Made by a program: the position numbers and the translations under genes. Of a DNA stretch of 64,000 nucleotides, positions 56,020-63,000 are shown piece by piece; position 1 is the stretch's first letter; every line of letters begins with the position of its first letter. The notes under the pieces were generated by a model. The model saw only the letters and a program-made list of their open reading frames with translations. It was not told where the DNA came from and searched no databases. Origin of the DNA: Caldimonas tepidiphila (GTDB lineage: Bacteria; Pseudomonadota; Gammaproteobacteria; Burkholderiales; Burkholderiaceae_C); the NCBI RefSeq assembly GCF_003569765.1, contig NZ_QXMG01000003.1, forward strand, positions 62,001-126,000, in the 5' to 3' direction.

Positions 56020-57966
56020 ATGAGGCATTCCCTCGCACTCGTCCTCGGGCTCGCGCTGTGCGGGCCGGCCGCGGCCGGCGACGGCCCGGCGCCGGCCGGT
56101 CAGGTGCTGCGGCGCAACGGCATCGTCGTCGAGTTCGACGCGCATGCCGCGGGCAGCGGTGCGGTACCGACCGAGGGCCGCATCGCCGAGCTGCGCTTCC
56201 GCATCCGTGACGAAGGCAGCGGCCAGCCGCTGCGCGGCCTCGCGCCCTCGGCCTGGATGGACATCGCCGCTGCACCGGGTGACACGGGCGCTGCGGGCGC
56301 TGCGGGCGGCGCCGGTCGCGACTGCCGGGAGCGCGTCTCGCTCTACCTGAAGGGCGCGGTGGGCATGCGGGCGGCGGCCGACCTCAACGGCTACTCGCTG
56401 CTGCTGCTCGACCGGGAGCCCGGCGTCACGGTGGTCGAGCCGCAGGTGTCGGTGGGCGGCAGCACCAGCACCTACACGACGATCGCCCTGAAGCGGCCCG
56501 GCATCGACTGGGCGCGCAGCGCCGACACGCGCACCGTCTTCGTCTCGATGCCGCAGGCCGGCGAAGTGGCCGCGATCGACACCGACGGCTTCACGCTCAA
56601 GGCCTCGCTGCCCGCGGGCCCCCGGCCGACGCGACTGGCGCTGCAGCCCGACGGCCGCTTCCTGTGGGTGGGCAACAACGCCACCCGCGCCGAGGACAGC
56701 GGCGTGACGGTGATCGACACGCGGACGCTCGAGCGCGTCGCCCGCATCGCCACCGGCGCCGGCCACCACGAGATCGCCTTCAGCGCCGACGCCCGCCTCG
56801 CCTTCGTCAGCAACCGCGACGCCGGCACCGTCGCGGTGATCGACGCCGGCCGGCGCAGGCTGCTGCGCCGCATCGCCACCGGGCCGCTGCCGATCTCGCT
56901 GGCCTACTCGCCGCTGTCGCACGCGCTCTACGTGGCCGACGCGAAGGAAGGCGTCGTCTCGGTGATCGACGCCCGCAGCCTGAAGCTCGTCAAGCGCATC
57001 CGGGCGCGCCCGGGGCTCGGGCCGCTGCGGCTCACGCCCGACAGCCGCTGGGCCTTCGCGCTGAACCCGGCCGCCGACGAGGTCAGCGTGATCGACGTCG
57101 CCGGCAACGAGGTGGTGCACACGCTGAAGGTGGCGGCGCAGCCCTACCAGGCGAGCTTCACCGCCGCCTACGCCTACCTGCGCGCGCTCGGCAGCGAGCG
57201 GGTGACGATGGTGAAGCTCTCGACGCTCGGCGCGGGGCGCGAGCCGCTGGTGCAGAGCTTCGCCGCCGGCGCCGCCGCGCCCGCGCAGGCCGGGCCGCTC
57301 GCGATCGCCGACGGCATCGCGCCGGCCGGCGCGGGCACGGGAGTGTTCGTCGTGAACCCGGCCGAGCAGACCACCTACTTCTACATGGAGGGCATGAACG
57401 CGCCCTCCTCCCAGTACCGCAGCCGCGGCGCCAGCGCCCGCGCGGTGATGGCGGTGGACCGCGGCCTGAAGGAGACGGCGCCGGGCGTGTACGCCGCGAC
57501 CCTGCGCCTGCCGGCCGCCGGGCGCTACGACGTCGCCTTCCTGCTGGACTCGCCGCGGCTGCTGCACTGCTTCTCGGCCGAGGTGCGGCCGGACCCGTCA
57601 CGGCCGCGCGACGCGGGGCCGCTGCGGCTCGAGCACCTGCTGGACGGGCGCGAGGTCGCCACCGGCATGCTGCCGCTGCGCCTGCGGCTCCTCGACCCGG
57701 CCACCGGCGCGCCGAGGACCGGGCTGCGCGACGTGACGGTCAGCCACTTCCTCGCGCCGGGGCGCCAGCGCCGCGAGGTGCCGGCGCGGGAGGTCGGCGA
57801 CGGCGTCTACGAGGCCGCGCTCGCGCTCTCCGGCGAGGGGGCCTACTACATCCACGTCGCGGTGCCCTCGCTCGGCGTCGGCTACCGCGAGCTGCCGCTG
57901 CTGACGCTGCGCGCGCGCAGGCCGGCGGGCGACGCGGCGGCAGGCCGTCCCGCCTCGCCGGGATGA
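56020..57966 (+). CDS. Exported YVTN-type beta-propeller protein
   Basis: 648 residues. Signal peptide about 1-19 (LVLGLALCGPAAA-GD). The middle (about 150-400) has repeated beta-propeller blades of the YVTN/cytochrome D1-like type, each reading like LALQPDGRFLWVGNN, IAFSADARLAFVSNRDAGTV, LAYSPLSHALYVADAKEG and LTPDSRWAFALNPAADEV, with the ending VSVIDV/VAVIDA. No CxxCH heme site was seen. The N-terminal (30-140) and C-terminal (480-640) portions are beta-rich, perhaps Ig-like. It starts 8 bases after the oxidase stop, so it is surely in its operon. Propellers often give binding surfaces, and a scaffold or electron-transfer partner role for the oxidase is inferred. Confidence 0.88.
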   Translation: MRHSLALVLGLALCGPAAAGDGPAPAGQVLRRNGIVVEFDAHAAGSGAVPTEGRIAELRFRIRDEGSGQPLRGLAPSAWMDIAAAPGDTGAAGAAGGAGRDCRERVSLYLKGAVGMRAAADLNGYSLLLLDREPGVTVVEPQVSVGGSTSTYTTIALKRPGIDWARSADTRTVFVSMPQAGEVAAIDTDGFTLKASLPAGPRPTRLALQPDGRFLWVGNNATRAEDSGVTVIDTRTLERVARIATGAGHHEIAFSADARLAFVSNRDAGTVAVIDAGRRRLLRRIATGPLPISLAYSPLSHALYVADAKEGVVSVIDARSLKLVKRIRARPGLGPLRLTPDSRWAFALNPAADEVSVIDVAGNEVVHTLKVAAQPYQASFTAAYAYLRALGSERVTMVKLSTLGAGREPLVQSFAAGAAAPAQAGPLAIADGIAPAGAGTGVFVVNPAEQTTYFYMEGMNAPSSQYRSRGASARAVMAVDRGLKETAPGVYAATLRLPAAGRYDVAFLLDSPRLLHCFSAEVRPDPSRPRDAGPLRLEHLLDGREVATGMLPLRLRLLDPATGAPRTGLRDVTVSHFLAPGRQRREVPAREVGDGVYEAALALSGEGAYYIHVAVPSLGVGYRELPLLTLRARRPAGDAAAGRPASPG

Positions 57967-58021
57967 GCGGGGCACGCGGGCGGGCGGGCGCGCCGATCGG
58001 CAACACCCACGGGAGGGGACC

Positions 58022-58672
58022 ATGCAGGGAACGGGAAGGAGAAACGCGCTGCGCTGCGCGTGGGCGGGCATGCTCGGCATCGCGACGCATGCCGTGAGGG
58101 CGCATCCGGGCCATGACCGGGCCCCGCCCTCGGCGGCGGGCGCCGACCCCACCGCCGCGACACCGACGCCCGCGCAGGTGCGGCTGCCCGAGGCCCGGCT
58201 GCTCGACCAGGACGGGCGCACGCTGGAGCTGCGCCGCGACGTGATCGGCGGGCACATCGTGCTGGTCGACTTCGTCTACACGAGCTGCACCACGGTCTGC
58301 CCGGTGCTCTCCGCGCTGCTCGGCGCACTGCAGGAGCGGCTGGGGCCGGACGTGCGGCTGGTGTCGATCACGGTCGACCCGCTGCGCGACACGCCGGCGC
58401 GGCTGAAGGCCCATGCCGCCACGCACCGCGCCGGGCCGGCCTGGACCTGGCTGACGGGCGCGCCGGGCACGATCGACGCGGTGCTGAGGGGCTTCGGCGC
58501 CGCCGCGTCCGAGCCGGCGCGGCACCCGGCGATGGTGCTGGTCGGCGACGGGCGCAGCGGCCGCTGGACGCGCTTCACCGGGCTGCCGGACCCGCAGCGC
58601 CTGCTCGCGCAGGTCGAGGAACTGCGGCGGGGCCGCACGGCGCTCGCCGGCACCGCGGGGTCGGCCTCATGA
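58022..58672 (+). CDS. SCO1/SenC-family copper chaperone (first copy)
   Basis: 216 residues with an N-terminal export signal. The thioredoxin-like fold has the copper-binding YTSCTTVCPVLSALL (CxxxC near 94-98) and the conserved distal His in EPARHPAMVLV near 172. ITVDPLRDTP is a family segment. SCO proteins deliver copper or keep thiols reduced for copper enzymes, classically the CuA site of cytochrome oxidase. No cytochrome oxidase genes are near; the place in the oxidase operon suggests copper loading of the multicopper oxidase. GGAGGGGACC lies just before the ATG. Its stop overlaps the second SCO gene (ATGA). Confidence 0.92.
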   Translation: MQGTGRRNALRCAWAGMLGIATHAVRAHPGHDRAPPSAAGADPTAATPTPAQVRLPEARLLDQDGRTLELRRDVIGGHIVLVDFVYTSCTTVCPVLSALLGALQERLGPDVRLVSITVDPLRDTPARLKAHAATHRAGPAWTWLTGAPGTIDAVLRGFGAAASEPARHPAMVLVGDGRSGRWTRFTGLPDPQRLLAQVEELRRGRTALAGTAGSAS

Positions 58673-59367
58673 GGCCGGCGCCGTCGCGCCTGCGGGCGCT
58701 GGGCTGCGGCCTCACGCTGGCCGCGGCCGCCTGCGCCGCGCCGGCCCACGAGGGCCACCGGGCGGCGGCGTCCCCCTCGCCCGCCGCCTCCGCCCCGCCG
58801 GCCGCGCCGGAACGCGCATCGCCACCGGCCGCCGCGGCAATGCGCCGCGCGCCGGCCGAGGCGAAGGCCGAGGCCGGCCGCTACTTCACCGACACCGAGC
58901 TGCTGACGCAGGACGGGCGGCCGCTGCGCTTCTACAGCGACGTGCTGAAGGACCGGGTCGTGCTGATCAACTTCGTCTACACCGAGTGCGGCGAGGCCTG
59001 CCCGATGATCACGCAGCAGCTCTCGCGCGTGAAGGACGAGCTCGGCGAGCGCTTCGGCCGCGACGTGCGCTTCGTGTCGATCAGCCTGGACCCGGCACGC
59101 GACACGCCGCAGGTCCTGCGCGGCTTCGCCGCCAAGCACGGCGCGGTGCACCCGGAGTGGCTGTTCCTGACCGGCGCACCGCGCAAGGTCGAGCAGGTGC
59201 TGCGCCGGCTCGGCGGCCACACCGACACGCTGGAGAGCCACAACACCGCGCTGCTCGCCGGCAACCTGCGCACCGGGCACTGGCGCCGGCTGCAGCCGAA
59301 CCTGCCGCCGGCCGTGATCGCGGCGCACCTGCGGCTGCTGGCCGGCGACGGCGCGCAGCAGCCCTGA
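58669..59367 (+). CDS. SCO1/SenC-family copper chaperone (second copy)
   Basis: 232 residues. Signal peptide about 1-25 (LTLAAAACAAPAHEG), then an Ala/Pro-rich linker to about 65. The SCO core has YTECGEACPMITQQL (CxxxC), ISLDPARDTP and the distal His in LESHNTALLAG. It is only moderately similar to its neighbour, so the two are old duplicates with perhaps different tasks (for example loading different copper centres or thiol reduction). It overlaps the first copy by 4 bases. Confidence 0.92.
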   Translation: MRPAPSRLRALGCGLTLAAAACAAPAHEGHRAAASPSPAASAPPAAPERASPPAAAAMRRAPAEAKAEAGRYFTDTELLTQDGRPLRFYSDVLKDRVVLINFVYTECGEACPMITQQLSRVKDELGERFGRDVRFVSISLDPARDTPQVLRGFAAKHGAVHPEWLFLTGAPRKVEQVLRRLGGHTDTLESHNTALLAGNLRTGHWRRLQPNLPPAVIAAHLRLLAGDGAQQP

Positions 59368-59372
59368 ACGCG

Positions 59373-60977
59373 ATGCCTGCCCGCGTGCGCCCGACCCGCC
59401 CCCCGGCCGCGCCCTGCGCGCGACGCCGGCCCCTGCCCGGCCGCATCGCGGCGCTGGCGCTGGCCGCGGCCTGCCTGGCGGCGCAGGCCGCGCCGCCCGA
59501 CGCCAGCGAGCTCGCGGGCCGCCGGCTCTACCGCGACGGCATCACCGCGGCCGGCAGCCCGGTGCAGGCGCTGGTCGGCCCGGGCGCGGCGCGCGTCTCC
59601 GGCGCGGCAGTGGCCTGCGCGAACTGCCACGGCCGCGACGGCCTCGGCCGCCCGGAAGCGGGCCTCGCGCCGCCCGCGCTGCGCTGGGCCGAGCTGAGCC
59701 GGCCGCACGGGCACGTCCATGGCGACGGCCGGCGGCATCCCCCCTTCACCACGCAGACGCTCGAGCGTGCGCTCACCCGCGGCATCGACCCGGCCGGCCG
59801 GCCGCTCGATCCGGCGATGCCGCGCTTCCTGCTCGCGCGCGAGGACCTCGCGAACCTGGTGGCCTACCTGAAGCGCCTCGACGGCGAGCGCGACCCCGGC
59901 ATCGCCGAGGACCGCCTGCGCATCGGCACGCTGCTGCCCGCCACGGGACCGCTCGCCGCCGCCGCCCGCGCGGTGCGGCAGGTGCTGGAGGCGGGCTTCG
60001 ACGAGCTCAACCGCGCCGGCGGCCTGCACGGCCGGCGGCTCGAGCTGGTGGTGTCCGACGCGCAGCCGCAGGCCGGGCTCGAGCGGCTGTTCGAGCAGGA
60101 CGTCCTCGCGCTGCTGAGCCCGCTCGGCGCCGGCCTCGACGAGGCGCTCGCCGCGCTGGCCGAGGCCCGCGAGGTGCCGGTGATCGGCCCCTTCGCGCCG
60201 GGCGCCCGGCCCGCCGCCGCGGCCGGCCGCCACACCTTCCGGCTCTTCGCCGGCCCGCTCGAGCAGGCCCGCGTGCTGGCGGCCTTCTCCGCCAGGCTGG
60301 AGAAGCCGCCGCACGCCGGCGCGGCGCTGCTGCTGCCGGCGGACGCCGGCGCGCGCGCCGTCGCGCAGGCGATCGCCGAGGAGTGCGCCGCGCTCGGCTG
60401 CGGCGAGATCGAGCGCAGCGAGTACGCGCCGGGCCGCTTCGACGCTGCGGCGGCGGTGCAGGCGCTGCGCGAGCGCGGCCGCGGGCCGGTCTTCTTCCTC
60501 GGCGGCAACGAGGAGCTGGCCGCCTTCGTGCGCGAGGCCGCGCGGGCGGCCTGGCACCCGCCGCTGCTGCTGCCCGGCCTCGCCGCCGCGCGCGCCGCCG
60601 CGGAGGCGCCGGCCGGCTTCGACGGCCGGATCTTCCTGGCCGTGCCGCACCTGCCCGCCGACGCGGCGGCGCCCTCCGGCGGCTTCGACGCGCTGCGGCG
60701 GCGCCACGGCATCGGCGAGGCGCAGCTCGGCGCGCAGATCTCCGCCTACGCGAGCGTGCAACTGCTCGCCGAGGGCCTGCGCCGCAGCGGCCGCGCGCTG
60801 AGCCGCGAGAAGCTGCTCGCGGCGCTGGAGTCGGTGCACGGCCTGCCGACCGGGGTCGGCCCGCCGCTGAGCTACGGGCCGCAGCGCCGCATCGGCAGCC
60901 AGGGCGGCTTCGTCGTCGCGCTCGATGCCGCGCAGCGGGGCTTCCGCCCGGCGAGCGACTGGATCGCCCTGGAATAG
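59373..60977 (+). CDS. Cytochrome c fused to LivK-type periplasmic binding protein
   Basis: 534 residues. Signal or anchor helix about 24-41 (RIAALALAAACLAAQAA). A class I cytochrome c domain (about 45-150) has one heme site CANCHGRDG and a likely axial Met in PAMPRFLLA. From about 170 a type I periplasmic binding fold of the branched-chain amino acid (LivK) class follows: RIGTLLPATGPLAAAARAV, FDELNRAGGLHGRRLELVV, VPVIGPFAPG and SAYASVQLLAEGLRR. It starts 5 bases after the SCO gene. The pairing of an electron carrier with a ligand-binding domain suggests a sensor-like or electron-relay part in the oxidase system; Leptothrix mof also includes a cytochrome c gene. Ligand unknown. Confidence 0.88.
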   Translation: MPARVRPTRPPAAPCARRRPLPGRIAALALAAACLAAQAAPPDASELAGRRLYRDGITAAGSPVQALVGPGAARVSGAAVACANCHGRDGLGRPEAGLAPPALRWAELSRPHGHVHGDGRRHPPFTTQTLERALTRGIDPAGRPLDPAMPRFLLAREDLANLVAYLKRLDGERDPGIAEDRLRIGTLLPATGPLAAAARAVRQVLEAGFDELNRAGGLHGRRLELVVSDAQPQAGLERLFEQDVLALLSPLGAGLDEALAALAEAREVPVIGPFAPGARPAAAAGRHTFRLFAGPLEQARVLAAFSARLEKPPHAGAALLLPADAGARAVAQAIAEECAALGCGEIERSEYAPGRFDAAAAVQALRERGRGPVFFLGGNEELAAFVREAARAAWHPPLLLPGLAAARAAAEAPAGFDGRIFLAVPHLPADAAAPSGGFDALRRRHGIGEAQLGAQISAYASVQLLAEGLRRSGRALSREKLLAALESVHGLPTGVGPPLSYGPQRRIGSQGGFVVALDAAQRGFRPASDWIALE

Positions 60978-61010
60978 CGCCGCCGCGCGGCGCAGCAAGG
61001 AGGAACCGCA

Positions 61011-61577
61011 ATGCGAATCCCGTCGATCGCCCGCCTCGCCGCGGGCAGCCTGCTGTGCCTGCTGCCCGCGCTCGCGGCGGCCCAGCTGCACGCTGCCGGC
61101 CTCGCCGCGCGCGTCAACGGCGCCGGCATCAGCGTCGAGAAGCTCGAACGCAGCTTCGAGGAGCACCTGCGCGAGCGCGGCATCCACATCGCCGCGGTGC
61201 GCCGTCCCGAGCGCGTGAAGGCGCTCAAGCGCGAGACGCTCGAGCTGCTGGTCGAGCAGGAGCTGCTGTGGCAGGAGGCGTCGCGCCGCGGCGTGCTGGC
61301 CGACGAGGGCGAGGTCGGGCAGGCGCTCGCCGCCCTGCGCTCGCGCTTCCCGTCCGCCGCCGCCTTCGCCGCGCGGCTGGCGAGCGAGGGCTACACCGAG
61401 GACGGCTACCGCGAGCACCTGCGGCGGTTGCTGTCGGCGCGCAAGCTCCTGGCGCAGGCGGCCGCGTCCGACGGGGCGGGCGGGGCCGCGGACGGCACGG
61501 CCGCACAGGCCGGCGCCGGCGCGCTGATGCGCCGCCTGCGCGAGGGGGCGCGCATCGAGATCCTGCTGCCGCTGTGA
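61011..61577 (+). CDS. SurA-N-domain periplasmic chaperone-like protein
   Basis: 188 residues. Signal peptide about 1-24 (LLCLLPALAAA-QL). The SurA-type N-terminal helical domain is visible: AARVNGAGISVEKLERSFEEHL, LKRETLELLVEQELLWQEA and EGYTEDGYREHLRRLLSARKLL. The parvulin PPIase domain is absent, so it may act only as a holdase. AGGAGG lies 8 bases before the start. It is the last gene of the oxidase run, 34 bases after the cytochrome gene. In Leptothrix the mof operon contains a peptidyl-prolyl isomerase of another family (MofB), so a folding factor for the giant oxidase is a reasonable guess. Confidence 0.85.
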   Translation: MRIPSIARLAAGSLLCLLPALAAAQLHAAGLAARVNGAGISVEKLERSFEEHLRERGIHIAAVRRPERVKALKRETLELLVEQELLWQEASRRGVLADEGEVGQALAALRSRFPSAAAFAARLASEGYTEDGYREHLRRLLSARKLLAQAAASDGAGGAADGTAAQAGAGALMRRLREGARIEILLPL

Positions 61578-61594
61578 GCGGGCCGGCGGCAGGC

Positions 61595-62128
61595 TCACCG
61601 CGCGGACGCGGGCGGCGCGGGCTGCGGCGCCGCCTCGCGTCCGGGGGCGCGGCGCGGCGCGTGCTGGAAGACCCACTCCGAGTAGGCGCCCCTGCCCTCG
61701 AACTCGCGGTCCGCGGGGCGGAAGTTGCCGGTCTTCAGCGGCGCCGCGCCCGAGCGGCTGTGCACGCCGCGGATGCCGCCGTGCTCGTCGCGCACCAGCC
61801 CCCAGTCGGCGCTGCCGGTGATCGGGTCGCGGTAGAGCCGGCGCAGGTAGCGCTGCGGCACCGGCTGGCGGCGGTCCTCCAGCAGCTCCTCGAGGCGCTG
61901 CGGGTACTGCCGGGCCACGCCCGGCGTGCGCTGGTGGTAGAGCGCGATCGCGCGGCGGTACTCGGCGCCGACGAAGAGCAGCTCCCGCTCCCGCTCGCGC
62001 CGCTCGGCGGTGCTCCACAGCTCGCCGGCGGCCGCCAGCGCGATGCCCAGCGTGGCGACGAAGAACAGCACCGCCAGGTAGGCGAAGCCCCGGGAGCGGG
62101 CCGGGCGGCGCATCGCGGGCCTCACCAT
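61595..62128 (-). CDS. Minor pseudopilin-like protein, lacks Glu at +5
   Basis: 177 residues. The N-terminus RSRG-FAYLAVLFFVATLGIALA has the Gly-Phe cleavage site and hydrophobic helix of a pseudopilin but Ala where Glu5 is normal, as in GspK-type tip pseudopilins. The body shares with its two upstream neighbours the pattern YLRRLYRDPITGS, then a Gly-rich turn and VHSRSG. Its start overlaps the stop of the next gene on the strand, in one type II secretion operon. It converges on the chaperone-like gene of the oxidase run, separated by 17 bases. Role at the pseudopilus tip is inferred from the missing Glu. Confidence 0.82.
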   Translation of the reverse strand: MVRPAMRRPARSRGFAYLAVLFFVATLGIALAAAGELWSTAERRERERELLFVGAEYRRAIALYHQRTPGVARQYPQRLEELLEDRRQPVPQRYLRRLYRDPITGSADWGLVRDEHGGIRGVHSRSGAAPLKTGNFRPADREFEGRGAYSEWVFQHAPRRAPGREAAPQPAPPASAR

Positions 62129-62508
62129 TGCGAGTAGGGCGTGCCGTCGAGCGCGCTGCCCTGCGCGCCGCTGCCGACGTCATGGACGCCGCCCTCCCGG
62201 TCGCCGCCGGGCGGCACGATCACCCAGGTGTCGGGGCTGCGCGTGATCGGGTCGACCGGGATGCGGCGCAGGTACTTCTTCGCCGCCAGCTCCTGCAGCG
62301 ATGCGGGATAGCGGCCGGTGTCGGCGAAGTGCTTGTCGATCGCGTCGCGCATCACCGCCAGGTCGTGCCGCAACGCGGCCTCGCGCGCGTGGTCCACGCT
62401 CTGCGAGTAGCGCGGCACGACCAGCGCCAGCAGCGTCGCGACGATCGCCATCACCACCAGCAGCTCGATGAGCGTGAAGCCGCGCGGGCCTGTTCGGCGA
62501 GGATCCAT
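62122..62508 (-). CDS. Type II secretion pseudopilin (GspG/OxpG-like)
   Basis: 128 residues from the ATG at 62508 with GGAG 8 bases before; a GTG at 62517 is an alternative. The cleavage site is PRG-FTLIELLVVMAIVATLLALVV, with Glu5. The C-terminal half reads KKYLRRIPVDPITRSPDTW and ends SALDGTPYSQW, a pattern shared with the gene upstream. This ending (LDGxPYxxW) differs from classic GspG. OxpG of Geobacter, needed to export a multicopper protein, is a comparable pseudopilin; I could not compare sequences. Confidence 0.88.
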   Translation of the reverse strand: MDPRRTGPRGFTLIELLVVMAIVATLLALVVPRYSQSVDHAREAALRHDLAVMRDAIDKHFADTGRYPASLQELAAKKYLRRIPVDPITRSPDTWVIVPPGGDREGGVHDVGSGAQGSALDGTPYSQW

Positions 62509-62510
62509 GC

Positions 62511-62984
62511 CTACCACTCCCGGTAAGGACGGCCGTCGAGGCCGGTGCCCCGCGACAGCGAATGCACGTCGAACACGTCGCGCCCCTCGCGCGGGTCGTC
62601 CGGCGGCGAGTCGTAGCTGCGCTTGCCCCAGGTCCGCGCGGCGGCGGCCTGCGGGTCCGCCGCGAAGGGATCGCGCGGCAGCCGGCGCAGGAAGCGCAAT
62701 CGCGCCTCCCGGTCGGGGCTGCGGATGTCCGGCACGCCGTCCACCAGCGCCTCGAGCGTCGGCGGGTAGCCGGACTCGTCCGCCTTGCGCGCGATGCGGC
62801 CCTCGTCGGCCGCCTGCTTGTAGGCGTCGATCGCGCCGCGCAGCTCGCGCAGCGCCTGGCGCAGCTCCTGCTCCTTGTGGCGGCGCACCGCCAGCTCCGC
62901 CATCGGGAAGGCGATGCTCGCGAGGATGCCGACGATCGCCACCGTGACGAGCAGCTCGATCAGCGTGAAACCGCGTGCGCGCAT
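62511..62984 (-). CDS. Type II secretion pseudopilin (GspG/OxpG-like)
   Basis: 157 residues. A very short leader MRARG precedes FTLIELLVTVAIVGILASIAFP with Glu5. The Lys/Glu-rich helix VRRHKEQELRQALRELRGAID follows, and the C-terminus has FLRRLPRDPFAADP and the ending GLDGRPYREW like its neighbour. The three consecutive pseudopilin genes are paralogues. The gene lies 16 bases after the secretin gene, so all four are one operon that enters the window from the right. Confidence 0.88.
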   Translation of the reverse strand: MRARGFTLIELLVTVAIVGILASIAFPMAELAVRRHKEQELRQALRELRGAIDAYKQAADEGRIARKADESGYPPTLEALVDGVPDIRSPDREARLRFLRRLPRDPFAADPQAAAARTWGKRSYDSPPDDPREGRDVFDVHSLSRGTGLDGRPYREW

Positions 62985-63000
62985 GTCCGCTCTCCCGGCC

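Noticed and set aside
50072-56275. Very long open frame (over 2000 codons) on the minus strand opposite the oxidase
   Set aside because: It mirrors codon third-position GC bias; the translation is low-complexity Ala/Arg/Val/Asp with no domain, while the plus-strand frame has signal peptide and copper motifs.
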